DNA of 42,790 nt from JBCBKP01 sp038521625 (GCA_038521625.1 JBCBKP010000028.1:1-42790), one strand, 5' to 3'. Shown: positions 15,573-24,587, counted from the first letter of the stretch. Numbers and translations are program-made. Notes: generated from the sequence alone by a model not told the origin.

Positions 15573-18500
15573 AGGCGGCCCAGTGCCGCGGCGACGGTCT
15601 CGCGGTCGGCCCGCTTCTTGGCGAGCTCGTCGCGGGTCTGATTCACGAGCTTCTCGGGCGCCTTGTCGACGTAGCCGGGGTTGTTCAGCCGGCCCTCGAG
15701 GTTCTTGATCGACTTGTCGAGGTCGGCGAGCTCTTTGGCGAGCCGCTCCTTCTCCGCGCCGGCGTCGGCGGCGTCGGCGAGGTTGCTGAGCCTGTGCTCG
15801 ACGCCCTCGAACGTAAAGGCGGCGGTCGGGGCGTCGGGGACGTCGGGCGAGACCGTCTCGAGATTGGCGAGCGTCTTGATGAGCTCGAGATCGCGCTCGA
15901 TCGACTCGAGCAGCTCGGCGCTGGGGTGGAAGGCGATCGCCCGCTTCGGCGGGACCTGGTGCTGGGCGCGGATCTCGCGGATCGCGGTGATCAGGGAGCG
16001 GGCGCGCTCGAACCTCGCCTCGGCCTGATCGTCGAGCAGGTCGGGCGAGGCGACCGGCCAGCCGGTCGTCGCGAGCAGGCCGCCGCGGCGCGGCGGCGCG
16101 AGCTCGAGCCCCTCGATGGGCGGCGCGTCGACGTTGCGGAGCGTCTCGTAGATCGACTCGGTCACGAACGGCGTGATCGGGTGCAGCACGCGCAGGATCG
16201 CGTCGAGCGTGTGGCGGAGCACCGCCCGCTGGGCGGGGCTGTCCTTGACGGTCGGCTTGATCGCCTCGAGGTACCAGTCGCAGAAGTCGCGCCAGAGCAG
16301 GTCGTAGCAGGTGTCGGCGTAGTCCTTGAAGAAGTAGCCGTCGATCGCCTCGTCGAGGGCCCGGGTCGCGCGGGCGACGCGCGCGAGCATCCAGCGGTCG
16401 ACCAGCGCGAGGTCCTCGGGCTCGATGCTCGCCGATGGCGGGGCGCCGCCCGTGCCGAGCATGCCGAGCGCGAACCGCGCGGCGTTCCACAGCTTGTTGC
16501 AGAGGTTCCGGCCGAGGTCGAACTTGGGGCTGGTGTTCTTGCCGGTCTGCGGGTCGGTCTCGACCGGCATGCGGACGTCCTGGGTCTGCGTGGTCATCTG
16601 GACGAGCGTGAACCGCATCGCGTCGGCGCCGTGCGAGTGGATGATGTCCAGCGGGTCGACGCCGTTGCCGAGCGACTTGGACATCTTGCGTCCCTCGCCG
16701 TCCTGGATCATCGCGTGGATGAAGACGTCGTCGAACGGGATCGGGCCGTTGCGGGCTTCCGCGAGGAAGTAGCGGTTGAACATCACCATGCGGCTGACCC
16801 AGAGCGTGATGATCTCGCGGGCGGTGGTCAGGACCGACGTCGGGTTGAAAGCCCCGAGCAGTCCGGGCTCGATCTCGGGCTGGCGGGTGAAGCCGTGGGC
16901 CTGCAGGAACGGCTCGATCTCGAGCGGGCCGTCCTTGAGTTCGACCGGCTCGTCGGTCTTGATCGCGACGGCGCAGATCAGGTCGGTCGCGCCCTGGATC
17001 TCGTCGGGCTTGAGCAGCGGCTGCGCCTGGTCGCCGTGCTCTCGGATGGTCTTCTCGCTGTAGAGCTGGTAGGCGAGGACGGGCGGCAGATCGGAGTTCT
17101 GCGAGCGGTCGCGGAGGGGGAGCAGCTTCTCGATGAGGTCGCCGGATGGCTGGTCGTGCTCGCCGATAAAGCCGCGCCAGGTGTGGACGCGCTTGACGTA
17201 GATCGATCGGATCTCGGAGCTATCTCCGCGGTCGATCTGTTTCGGGTGCAGGCGGGGCAGGTCGTTCTGGTCGGCCGCGGTGGGGGCGGGCTCTTCGTGC
17301 GGCCAGCCGAGGGTTGAGAGCGGCCAGAGGGCGCTGGAGAACCAGGTGTCGAGGACGTCGGGGTCTTGCGTGAAGCCCGCGTCGACAAGCAGCTTGACAT
17401 CATCGGCAGTCGGCTCGTCTAGCAGACAGATGAACTGGTCATCGACGTCGTGGTCGCGTAGGTACTCCTGCGGAGTCGTTCGGACATCTCTTCCGGTGAT
17501 GTGGACTCGCTCGCCCTTCTTCTTCGCCCAGAGGACCAAGCGATCCCGCATCTCAGGAGTCAAGCGAGCGGCCGAGTCATCCGTACTGCGGCTCCACACT
17601 GGGATCCTGTGCCCCCACCAGAGCTGGCGGCTGATGCACCAGTCGCGCAGGTTGTCGTGCCAGCTCTCGTACGTCTTGGCGTAGCGCGACGGGTAGAAGG
17701 TGAGGGCGCCGTCGGCCGGGTGGTCCGGACGCGCGGGGTGCGTCGGCGAGCTCCGCTGGCTGGTCTTCATCGCTCGCTGCGCGCTGCCGCGGAGGCGGTC
17801 GTCGGTCACGCGGCAGTACCACTGGTCGCTCAGATACGGCTCGACCGCCGCGTGGCTGCGGTAGCTGTGCCCGACCGCGTGGCGGTGTGGCTTGATCTCC
17901 TCCAGCAGCGGGTGGTTGTCGTTGAGCGTGTGGGCGCGGAAGACCTCGATGACCTTGCTGCGCGCGTCCTCGCGGCTCAGGCCCACGAACAGGTGCGCAT
18001 CGCCGACGTCCTCCCAGCCGTGCTTGTCTGAGATCGAGGCGTCGGGGGCCATGACGTTGATGACCGCGGTCCCCGCCGAGCAGCCGGTCTCGATCGCCTT
18101 CTTGTGCCGGAGGCCGATCTCCCAGTCGTTGGGGTCGTGCGCCGGCGTGACCTTCAGGAATCCGGTCGCCGTCTGGGCCTTGGGGTCGTTCTCGTCGCCG
18201 CCGTACCTGACCGGCTTCACGACGTACTCGTCCTCCACGATGGGGACGACGCGCCCGATGATCGGGAGCTGGCAGAACAGGCCCTGGAGGGCCTTGGCCC
18301 GCGGGTCGCTTGGGTTGACCGCGACGGCGGTGTCGCCGAGGTAGGTCTCGGGGCGGGTGGTCGCGATGGCGATCCAGGCCTCGTCGTCGCCCGGGTGCTC
18401 CTCGGCGCCGGGGTAGCCGCGCTGGGCGAGTTCGTCCCAGGTGACGGGGTTGTGGTCGCCCGGCTCGACGCGGTGCACGAGCGGGTAGCGCAGGAAGTAG

Positions 18501-19162
18501 AAGTGCCCGTCGAGCTCGACGTTCTCGACCTCGTCGTCGGCGAGCGCGGTCTGGGTGACCGGGTCCCAGTTGACCAGCCGCTTGCCGCGGTAGATCAGGC
18601 CGTCCTTGAAGAGCCGGAAGAACGCCTCGCGGACGGCGCGGGCGCAGTGCTCGTCCATCGTGAAGCGCTGGCGCGACCAGTCGCAGGAGCAGCCCATCGC
18701 CTTGAGCTGTTCGGTGATGCGGGCCTCGTATTCGTCCTTCCAGGCCTGGACCTGGGCGACGAACTTCTCGCGACCGTTCTGGCCCTCGGCCTCCATCCGC
18801 TTGTGCTCGGCGAGCGCCGGCTTGCCGGCCTCTTTCAGGCGGCGGTCGACGACGGTCTGGGTCGCGATGCCTGCGTGGTCGGTGCCGGGCATCCAGAGCG
18901 TCTCGAAACCCTTGAGCCGGTGCGCACGGATCAGGACGTCCTGGAGGGTGTTGTTGAGGCCGTGGCCGAGGTGCAAGGGGGCGGTCACGTTGGGCGGCGG
19001 GATGAGGATGCAGTACGGCTCGGCCTTGCCCGAGGCGACGCGTGCCGGGTCGGCGTGGAAGGCGTCGGCGGCGTCCCAACGCTCCCAGACGCGCCGCTCG
19101 TGGTCGGACGGCATGTAGGTCTTCGGAAGGGCGTGCTGTGATTGGTCGTTGGTCGGGGCCAT
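15569..19162 (-). CDS. valS: Valyl-tRNA synthetase with large internal insertion
   Basis: 1197 residues, against ~880-950 in most bacteria. It attaches valine to tRNA-Val and has an editing domain. HIGH motif as HLGH in PPPNVTAPLHLGHGL (64-67); KMSKS in GRKMSKSLGNGVDP (~825); WCISRQLWWGHRIPVW and DPDVLDTWFSSALWPLSTLGWP are intact; a C-terminal coiled-coil arm ends the protein. Between GWP (~620) and the PTSVLTT strand (~770) lie ~150 residues where the family usually has about ten. Another extra segment precedes RDWCISRQ. The cysteine pairs often found before DPDVLDTW are missing. The frame is intact throughout. ATG 19162 begins just before the first conserved region; extension to 20179 would run through the opposing TPR gene. 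Confidence 0.93.
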   Translation of the reverse strand: MAPTNDQSQHALPKTYMPSDHERRVWERWDAADAFHADPARVASGKAEPYCILIPPPNVTAPLHLGHGLNNTLQDVLIRAHRLKGFETLWMPGTDHAGIATQTVVDRRLKEAGKPALAEHKRMEAEGQNGREKFVAQVQAWKDEYEARITEQLKAMGCSCDWSRQRFTMDEHCARAVREAFFRLFKDGLIYRGKRLVNWDPVTQTALADDEVENVELDGHFYFLRYPLVHRVEPGDHNPVTWDELAQRGYPGAEEHPGDDEAWIAIATTRPETYLGDTAVAVNPSDPRAKALQGLFCQLPIIGRVVPIVEDEYVVKPVRYGGDENDPKAQTATGFLKVTPAHDPNDWEIGLRHKKAIETGCSAGTAVINVMAPDASISDKHGWEDVGDAHLFVGLSREDARSKVIEVFRAHTLNDNHPLLEEIKPHRHAVGHSYRSHAAVEPYLSDQWYCRVTDDRLRGSAQRAMKTSQRSSPTHPARPDHPADGALTFYPSRYAKTYESWHDNLRDWCISRQLWWGHRIPVWSRSTDDSAARLTPEMRDRLVLWAKKKGERVHITGRDVRTTPQEYLRDHDVDDQFICLLDEPTADDVKLLVDAGFTQDPDVLDTWFSSALWPLSTLGWPHEEPAPTAADQNDLPRLHPKQIDRGDSSEIRSIYVKRVHTWRGFIGEHDQPSGDLIEKLLPLRDRSQNSDLPPVLAYQLYSEKTIREHGDQAQPLLKPDEIQGATDLICAVAIKTDEPVELKDGPLEIEPFLQAHGFTRQPEIEPGLLGAFNPTSVLTTAREIITLWVSRMVMFNRYFLAEARNGPIPFDDVFIHAMIQDGEGRKMSKSLGNGVDPLDIIHSHGADAMRFTLVQMTTQTQDVRMPVETDPQTGKNTSPKFDLGRNLCNKLWNAARFALGMLGTGGAPPSASIEPEDLALVDRWMLARVARATRALDEAIDGYFFKDYADTCYDLLWRDFCDWYLEAIKPTVKDSPAQRAVLRHTLDAILRVLHPITPFVTESIYETLRNVDAPPIEGLELAPPRRGGLLATTGWPVASPDLLDDQAEARFERARSLITAIREIRAQHQVPPKRAIAFHPSAELLESIERDLELIKTLANLETVSPDVPDAPTAAFTFEGVEHRLSNLADAADAGAEKERLAKELADLDKSIKNLEGRLNNPGYVDKAPEKLVNQTRDELAKKRADRETVAAALGRL

Positions 19163-19255
19163 GCTGCGAGATCGCTCGATTCGGGTGTGCTCTGGCTGAG
19201 GTTCTGGCGCTCCGATCAGTCTAGAACGGACGATACATCCGGCATGGGAGCGGGC

Positions 19256-20248
19256 ATGACCAGAACGGTGATCGGGGTTGGCGTGGCGGTCCTGGCTGCG
19301 GGCGGGCTGATCGTCTGGGGCGTGCTCGCAGACCGGCCCGAAGAACTCTCCGCGAGCGAGCCGGCCGAACAGGCGGTCGCGACGCTCGAGAGCGCCGACG
19401 CCGTGCTCGAGGGCGTGCAGACGCTGATCAGAACCGGCGAGTCGGACCGCGCGCTGGCCGTGCTCGACGCGGCGGTTCGCACCTACCCCGACGACCGTGA
19501 GCTGCGCCTGGCGTTCGCCGAGCTGCTCGTCGGGCGCGGCGAGCCGGGCGAGGCGTACGCGCAGTACGAGGTGGCGATCACGGCGGGCGAGCCGGAGGCG
19601 GCGGTCGAGTTCAAGGCCGGCGGCGCCGCCGGGCTGATGGGCGATCGCGAGAAAGCCGCCGCGCATTACGCCAAGGCGGCGGAGCTCGAGCCGGGCAACG
19701 CCGACTACGCGGAGACGCTCGGGCTGAGCCTGATCGGGATCAACGACCTCGAGGCGGCGAAGGTCAGCCTCCTGCGTGCGACGGCCGTTGATCCGGACCG
19801 AGGTCGGTCGTGGGGGGCGCTCGCGGAGATCGCGCTGCGACAGAACAGCACCGGCCTCGCGCGCCAGCACGCGCGGCGGGCGCAGCAGTCCCAGCCGGGC
19901 GTCGCGGCGTGGCGGGTGATCGAGGCGCGGGCGCTCAAGCGCGAGGGTTCGGTCGAGGATGCGCTGCTCCTGCTGCTCGCGATCGAGGGGACGAGCCGGA
20001 CGCCGGCGATCCTGCGCGCGACAGCCGAGTGCTACGGGCTGCTCGAGCTGCCCGGCGAGGCCGAAGCGATGTACGTCGAAGCCGCTGGCAACGCCGCAAC
20101 GGCGGTCGCGGGGGAGTTGTGGCGCGAGGCGGCGCTGTGGGCCGAGCGGGCGGGCGACCTCGACTCGGCGCTGCGCCACGCGCGCTCGGCGGCGGCGTTC
20201 GGCGACGAGGCGGGCGCGAAGATCGCGGCGCGGCTGGGCGGCGGCTAA
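19256..20248 (+). CDS. Membrane-anchored tetratricopeptide-repeat protein
   Basis: 330 residues from ATG 19256, preceded by GGGAG at 5 nt; ATG 19244 is also possible. One N-terminal transmembrane helix (VIGVGVAVLAAGGLIVWGVL) is followed by TPR-like helical pairs from ~55 onward: SDRALAVLDAAVRTYPDDRELRLAFAE-type units, AAHYAKAAELEPGNADYAETLG, and AKVSLLRATAVDPDRGRSWGALAE. The protein is probably a periplasm-facing scaffold, as nothing catalytic is visible. Its TAA overlaps the stop of the convergent gene (20245-20248). Confidence 0.8.
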   Translation: MTRTVIGVGVAVLAAGGLIVWGVLADRPEELSASEPAEQAVATLESADAVLEGVQTLIRTGESDRALAVLDAAVRTYPDDRELRLAFAELLVGRGEPGEAYAQYEVAITAGEPEAAVEFKAGGAAGLMGDREKAAAHYAKAAELEPGNADYAETLGLSLIGINDLEAAKVSLLRATAVDPDRGRSWGALAEIALRQNSTGLARQHARRAQQSQPGVAAWRVIEARALKREGSVEDALLLLLAIEGTSRTPAILRATAECYGLLELPGEAEAMYVEAAGNAATAVAGELWREAALWAERAGDLDSALRHARSAAAFGDEAGAKIAARLGGG

Positions 20249-20595
20249 GGACGACCCGGGTCGTTGTCCGGATCGTTCTCGTTCGGGTCGTTCTCGCCGG
20301 GGGCGGCCTCGCGGATCAGCTCGTCGCCCTCCTCGCTGGGCTCGGCGCGTCGGCCGGCCTCGGCCCAGGGGTCGTCGGCCCGGATGTACCTCGCGTGCCG
20401 GCGTGCAGCGCGGCGTTTGCCGGGCTTGCCGAGCAGCAGCACCGTCACGGTCGTCAGCAGCACCACCCCCAGGAGCGCGACGAGCATCAGCAGGATCACG
20501 CCACGCCCCGCGGCCTCCTTCTGGGCCTCGCGATCGGTCAGCGCCGTGGCGGGGGCCGGCTCCGAGGGCTGCAGGATGATCGCGGCGGTCGGCAT
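20245..20595 (-). CDS. Small single-pass membrane protein
   Basis: 116 residues. One transmembrane helix (GVILLMLVALLGVVLLTTVTVLLL, ~32-55) is followed by a basic patch (GKPGKRRAARRHARY) and an acidic Asp/Asn/Pro-rich tail. The positive-inside rule suggests a cytoplasmic C-terminal tail. No family recognised. No Shine-Dalgarno precedes the ATG; a TACACT box lies 7 nt upstream. It is convergent and overlapping at the stop with the TPR gene, and divergent from prfB across 176 bp. Confidence 0.65.
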   Translation of the reverse strand: MPTAAIILQPSEPAPATALTDREAQKEAAGRGVILLMLVALLGVVLLTTVTVLLLGKPGKRRAARRHARYIRADDPWAEAGRRAEPSEEGDELIREAAPGENDPNENDPDNDPGRP

Positions 20596-20602
20596 CGGGT
20601 CG

Positions 20603-20608
20603 AGTGTA
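20603..20608 (-). promoter_or_regulatory. Candidate -10 box (TACACT) for a leaderless transcript
   Basis: On the minus strand TACACT is followed by CGACCCG and the ATG of the small membrane protein. The 7-nt spacing fits the same pattern as lpxA and lipB. Confidence 0.35.
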
Positions 20609-20771
20609 CGTTCGGGGCCCGGCGCCCCCGGGTTCCGAGAGCTGATCCGATCGCTCCGCGGCGGCGATCGCAGAAGATGCTCCGCGCGGACTGAGGGCGC
20701 TCTAGAGTCACCGTCCCGCGTGGCGACGACGGATCGCGCCCGCGGGATGGTCTGCCGGAGCCGTTCGAGCG

Positions 20772-21881
20772 ATGTATTTCGAGAGCCATCAGCGTGTGAT
20801 CGAGGACCTCGAGCAGCGGATCGGTTCGATTCGTGAATCGCTCAAGTTCGATGAGAAATCGGCCATGCTCGAGGAGCTGGAGTCGAAGATGAACGCCGCG
20901 GACTTCTGGGACGACCAGGAGGCCGCGAAGGGCGTCGTCTCGGAGATGAAGCTGGTCAAGGCCCAGGTCGGACCGCTGCGTGACGCTTCGGACGAGTTCG
21001 AGGACGCCAAGCTGGCGTACGAGATGAGCCGCGAGGAGGGCGACGAGGAGCTCCTGACCGAGGCCGACGAGAAGCTGCACGGTCTTGCCCAGAAGATGGA
21101 GAAGATCGAGTTGCAGTCGCTGCTCAGCGGCAAGCACGACCACCGGGATTGCTTCTTCACCATCAGCGCGGGCGACGGCGGCACCGAGGCGAACGACTGG
21201 TGCGAGATGCTCCTCCGAATGTACCTCTACTTCTTCGAGGGCCAGGGCTGGAAGGTCGAGGAGGTGGAGAAGAGCCACGGCACCGAGGTCGGCCTCGACT
21301 CGGTCACGCTGCACATCAAGGGCGACTTCGTCTTCGGGTACCTCAACTGCGAGCGCGGCACCCACCGGCTGGCCCGCGTCAGCCCGTTCAACGCGCAGGG
21401 CAAGCGGCAGACGAGCTTCGCGACGGTCGAGGTGACGCCCGAGTTCGACGAGGCCTCGGTTGACATCCCCGACAAGGACCTGGAGGTCCAGACCTTCGCG
21501 CGGTCGAGCGGCCCGGGCGGGCAGAACGTCAACAAGGTCGCGTCGGCCGTCCGCCTGGTCCACAAGCCGACCGGCCTCATGGTGGTCGCCTCGACGCACC
21601 GCGAGCAGCCCCAGAACCGGCGCCAGGCGATGACGCTGCTCATGGCCAAGCTCGAGCAGATGGCCGAGGAGGAGCGCGAGCGCGAGATCCTCGAGGCCTC
21701 GGGCGGCAAGATGGAGCACCGGGGCTGGGGCGCACAGATCCGCAGCTACGTGCTCTACGACAACCGCGTCAAGGACCACCGGACCAACCACGAGGCCAAC
21801 CCGACCGACGTGCTCGACCGCGGGCACCTCGGGCCGTTTATCGACTCCGAGCTGAAGCGCCGGCGCTCCGAGCGCGGCTGA
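20772..21881 (+). CDS. prfB: Peptide chain release factor 2
   Basis: 369 residues. RF2 reads UGA and UAA and triggers peptidyl-tRNA hydrolysis. The stop-recognition tripeptide SPF is at 204-206 (ARVSPFNAQGKRQTSF), and GGQ is at 249-251 in SSGPGGQNVNKV. The N-terminal coiled domain and full length are normal. The gene is a single continuous frame: the region around codons 20-28, where many bacteria have an in-frame UGA and +1 shift, reads through without interruption. A weak GGAG lies ~11 nt before the ATG. Confidence 0.96.
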   Translation: MYFESHQRVIEDLEQRIGSIRESLKFDEKSAMLEELESKMNAADFWDDQEAAKGVVSEMKLVKAQVGPLRDASDEFEDAKLAYEMSREEGDEELLTEADEKLHGLAQKMEKIELQSLLSGKHDHRDCFFTISAGDGGTEANDWCEMLLRMYLYFFEGQGWKVEEVEKSHGTEVGLDSVTLHIKGDFVFGYLNCERGTHRLARVSPFNAQGKRQTSFATVEVTPEFDEASVDIPDKDLEVQTFARSSGPGGQNVNKVASAVRLVHKPTGLMVVASTHREQPQNRRQAMTLLMAKLEQMAEEEREREILEASGGKMEHRGWGAQIRSYVLYDNRVKDHRTNHEANPTDVLDRGHLGPFIDSELKRRRSERG

Positions 21882-21962
21882 GGCGGATTCCCCCGCGCCG
21901 CGCGCCCCCCGCGTTCGTTACATTACATCGAGCTCGGGGCGGATCGATACGGGGGAAGACCG

Positions 21963-22970
21963 ATGAGCCATGCGTCTGCTGTCGTGACTGTCAGTGCCGG
22001 TATCGTCGCCGCGTGCGTCTCGGGGTGCGCGGCGCAGCCGGATTCTGAGCTCCTGGGATCGCACCTGTTCGGCGGCGAGGCGGGGCTGCCGCGGTTCGAC
22101 TGTGAGGTCGCGGGGGATTGCGCGTTCGACGTCGGGGACTACCCTCTGCTGGTCAAGCAAGGCCACGTGACGCGGTATGACTCTGTCAACCGCATCCCGC
22201 TGTGGTCCGCGTATCGCGTGGAGCCGTCGTTCCGGGAGGTGCCGCCCAGGAAGGATCGGTTCGCGAGCTTCCGGAGCGACCGCGCCGTGGACCGGCCGGT
22301 CGGCACCGCGGACTACAACGGGCTGCACCGCACCTTCGACATCGCACGCGGGCACCTGGCGCCGTTCGCGGTGATGGGCGGCGACCGCGACGCCGACGGC
22401 GTTCGGGCCGAGCTCGACCGTGACGAGAGCGACCCCTTCGACGAGCAGACGGTGTTCGACGCGAACCTGATGTCGAACATCGCCCCGCAGTACCACAGCA
22501 CGTTCAACGGCAGCCCGGGTCTGTGGTTCTGCCTCGAGCGATGGGTGCAGGACTGCGTCGTGCGCGAGTCGGGGCTGGAGGTCTGGGTGCTGGCGGGTTC
22601 GATCGTCGGGCCCGGGCAGACGTGGGTCGTCGGCCGCCAGGACGACATCTCGATCCCGCACATGTTCTACAAGATCGTCGTGCTCGAGCGCGACGACAAC
22701 GAGGTGCCGCTCGTGCTCGCGTTCTTGTTCCCGCATCAGCGGGAGGCGCACGGGCAGATCGAGGACTTCCTTGTGCCGGTCGACGTGATCGAGGGGATGA
22801 CCCAGCTCGACATCTTCGCACACCTCGAGGACGACATGGAGGAATTCCTCGAGGACCGGGACACGTACGCGAACTGGGTCGAGTTGTGGGGCGTGCTGGG
22901 GCGGACCGGCGCCTGCGATCCGAACAGCGGCGGGTGGCGGCCGCGGCGGGAGAGCGTCTTCGATCGGTGA
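21963..22970 (+). CDS. Lipoprotein DNA/RNA non-specific endonuclease (NUC1 type)
   Basis: 335 residues. The signal peptide ends in a lipobox (VSGC, Cys ~22). The nuclease core shows an RGH catalytic turn in TFDIARGHLAPFAVMGG (His ~131), the downstream SNIAPQYHSTFN segment that supplies the metal-binding Asn, and EVWVLAGSIVG typical of the fold. The usual motif is D-R-G-H; here two residues separate the Asp from RGH. It probably degrades extracellular or periplasmic nucleic acid for nutrition. A strong GGGGGAAG site precedes the ATG; TACATT boxes occur ~45 nt upstream. No adjacent immunity gene is needed for an exported lipoprotein. Confidence 0.88.
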   Translation: MSHASAVVTVSAGIVAACVSGCAAQPDSELLGSHLFGGEAGLPRFDCEVAGDCAFDVGDYPLLVKQGHVTRYDSVNRIPLWSAYRVEPSFREVPPRKDRFASFRSDRAVDRPVGTADYNGLHRTFDIARGHLAPFAVMGGDRDADGVRAELDRDESDPFDEQTVFDANLMSNIAPQYHSTFNGSPGLWFCLERWVQDCVVRESGLEVWVLAGSIVGPGQTWVVGRQDDISIPHMFYKIVVLERDDNEVPLVLAFLFPHQREAHGQIEDFLVPVDVIEGMTQLDIFAHLEDDMEEFLEDRDTYANWVELWGVLGRTGACDPNSGGWRPRRESVFDR

Positions 22971-22981
22971 CGCGGCCCGGC

Positions 22982-22987
22982 TAGCCT
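22982..22987 (+). promoter_or_regulatory. Candidate -10 box (TAGCCT) for a leaderless transcript
   Basis: TAGCCT is followed by TGTGC and the GTG of the zinc-ribbon gene. It lies 12 bp after the stop of the nuclease gene and no Shine-Dalgarno is present. Confidence 0.35.
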
Positions 22988-22992
22988 TGTGC

Positions 22993-23415
22993 GTGTCGGA
23001 CGGGCGCGACAGTCTTCTCGAGCTCTATCTCCGCGATCGCGACGCCCGCTGTCCCGGGTGCGGGTACAACCTGCGCGGCCTCGAGGAGCCGAGGTGCCCC
23101 GAGTGCGGCGTCGAGCTCCGGCTGAACACCCAGCTGGTCGTCGTGCGCGATCCGGCACGCGAGCGGGCCGAGCTCAGGAAGTGGCTCTCGACGCACGAGG
23201 CGACCTGCCGGGCCTGCGGCGCGAGCCTCCGCGGGCACGACGGCCCGGAGTGTCCGTCCTGCGGTGCTTGGCTGTCGCTCTCCGAACTGCGCCAGGGCGC
23301 GGTGGGGGGATCGACCGGGCTCGAGCTGCGCAACGCCGCGATGTCGTTCGCGATCTTCCTGTTGATCGCGGCCGTCGTGGCCGTTGCCGCCCTGATCGTC
23401 ACGGGTCGGATCTGA
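22993..23415 (+). CDS. Double zinc-ribbon membrane protein
   Basis: 140 residues from GTG 22993. Two zinc ribbons are visible: CPGCGYNLRGLEEPRCPECG (~18-37) and CRACGASLRGHDGPECPSCG (~70-89), both with the C-x2-CG...L-RG...C-x2-CG pattern common in planctomycete proteins. A C-terminal transmembrane helix (FAIFLLIAAVVAVAALIV) follows. Function unknown; the ribbons probably face the cytoplasm. The last 17 bases overlap the end of the convergent gene. Confidence 0.75.
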   Translation: MSDGRDSLLELYLRDRDARCPGCGYNLRGLEEPRCPECGVELRLNTQLVVVRDPARERAELRKWLSTHEATCRACGASLRGHDGPECPSCGAWLSLSELRQGAVGGSTGLELRNAAMSFAIFLLIAAVVAVAALIVTGRI

Positions 23416-24250
23416 TCGTCGCCTCACCGAGGATCGCTCCTTCACTCTTAGATTGACGCGACACCGCGGATTGCGCCTGCGCATCCCGAGTGGCCATCAC
23501 CTGGCGCGCATCTCTGATCTCCGCGTGCTCCATCGAGAGATACGGCTCGCGATCGAACTCGAACAACCCCAGCCAGACCTCGGCGATCACAATCTCGTCC
23601 TCCCGACCGAGCGGCTCCTCGAAGGGCCAGACGCGGCAGCGGTCGGCAAGCGCCGCGTCGGTTAGGATCGAGTGCAGGCGGGCCATGCCCGTCAGCGTCT
23701 GGCTGCCGACCGACGCCGGGTACGCGAGCTTCCAGGCGCTCTGCGGCCTGAGGCCGCGCTCGATCAGCTCCAGCTCGCATGCTCGGAACTCGGGGATCGG
23801 GCACGCCGGACGCGTCGCGGTCAGGCCCGCGGGCGGGCGTACCCCGCTCGGCCCGACGAAGCCCCAGAACGGCCCGTGATCCAGGCCGAATCGATCGCAG
23901 ATCTCATGATTGATTGCTGCGGCGACCTCGAAGCGGTTGTTCGAGTCGTCGCCCGAGTCCGTGATCCGGACGGCGAGCATCTCGGCCAGATCACGCCCGG
24001 CCGGGAGGACCGGCTCGCCCTGGAAGCTCGGGTGGGCGAGCGGGAAGTCGAACCCGAGCAGGGCCGGTCCGCTGTGGGCGCGGAGTGTTTCGAGCAGGTA
24101 CGCGACGCACGCGGCACGCGTGCGGTGGTACCGCGGGGCGACGTCTCCGCTCGCGGCCGTCCAGCAGCGGTCCTTCGTTGGGCGGGCGGGCCCGGGCGAC
24201 GACGCGGCGGACCAGTCGACGATCAGCGTGAGGCGATCAGCGGTCGTCAT
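23399..24250 (-). CDS. Uncharacterised protein, possibly DUF429-like RNase H fold
   Basis: 283 residues. The N terminus (LIVDWSAASSPGPARPTKD...W) and LLGFDFPLAHPSF at ~83-96 resemble the first strand and a substrate loop of DUF429-type RNase H-fold proteins. Later conserved-looking segments are SAWKLAYPASVGSQTLTG and VWPFEEP...VIAEVWLG. No signal peptide or transmembrane helix. The start overlaps the preceding membrane-protein gene by 14 bp, so it is probably the last member of the pdhC-led chain. Family assignment is tentative. Confidence 0.6.
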   Translation of the reverse strand: MTTADRLTLIVDWSAASSPGPARPTKDRCWTAASGDVAPRYHRTRAACVAYLLETLRAHSGPALLGFDFPLAHPSFQGEPVLPAGRDLAEMLAVRITDSGDDSNNRFEVAAAINHEICDRFGLDHGPFWGFVGPSGVRPPAGLTATRPACPIPEFRACELELIERGLRPQSAWKLAYPASVGSQTLTGMARLHSILTDAALADRCRVWPFEEPLGREDEIVIAEVWLGLFEFDREPYLSMEHAEIRDARQVMATRDAQAQSAVSRQSKSEGAILGEATIRSDP

Positions 24251-24587
24251 CGCCGGCGCCCGGCAGCTTTGCGATCACGTCGTGGGCGGCGCCGTCGATC
24301 GGCTCGTCCGGTGGGGGGTCCTCATAGCTCAGGTAGTCCTCCCGGTGAGCCAGGATCGACCCGATCGCGATCGTGGCGAAGCAGGCGATCGGGATGATCG
24401 GCGGGAGTCGCAGCCCCATCTCGGGCAGCACGACGAAGAAGACCACGCCGAGCGCGATGATCAGCCCGAAGGCGATGATCAGCCGGCGCGCGAGACGCTT
24501 GCCCTGCGCCTCGCGCTCGGCCTCGGCCCGCTCGGCCTCCAGCGCGCGCCGCGCCCGCTCCAGCAGCATGCGGTCGTCTTCGGTCAT
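24237..24587 (-). CDS. Small membrane protein with two transmembrane helices
   Basis: 116 residues from ATG 24587, which overlaps the stop of the upstream gene (ATGA). A charged helical N terminus (RARRALEAERAEAEREAQGKR in outline) is followed by helices at ~33-55 (LIIAFGLIIALGVVFFVVL) and ~63-80 (IIPIACFATIAIGSIL), then an acidic tail. No family recognised. Tight coupling to the 201-residue membrane protein before it suggests that the two form a unit. Confidence 0.65.
   Translation of the reverse strand: MTEDDRMLLERARRALEAERAEAEREAQGKRLARRLIIAFGLIIALGVVFFVVLPEMGLRLPPIIPIACFATIAIGSILAHREDYLSYEDPPPDEPIDGAAHDVIAKLPGAGDDDR

Noticed and set aside
16845..17305. Intein in valS
   Set aside because: The extra region is short and lacks the N-terminal Cys/Ser block and C-terminal His-Asn junction of inteins.
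15794..17317. 507-codon plus-strand frame opposite valS
   Set aside because: Lies wholly within the conserved part of valS and has no recognisable domain.
19163..20179. N-terminal extension of valS
   Set aside because: The in-frame extension runs antisense through the TPR gene; conserved ValRS sequence starts just after ATG 19162.
20596..20771. Riboswitch upstream of prfB
   Set aside because: The 176-bp divergent gap shows only a TAGAGT box and short GC palindromes; no known aptamer consensus was recognised.
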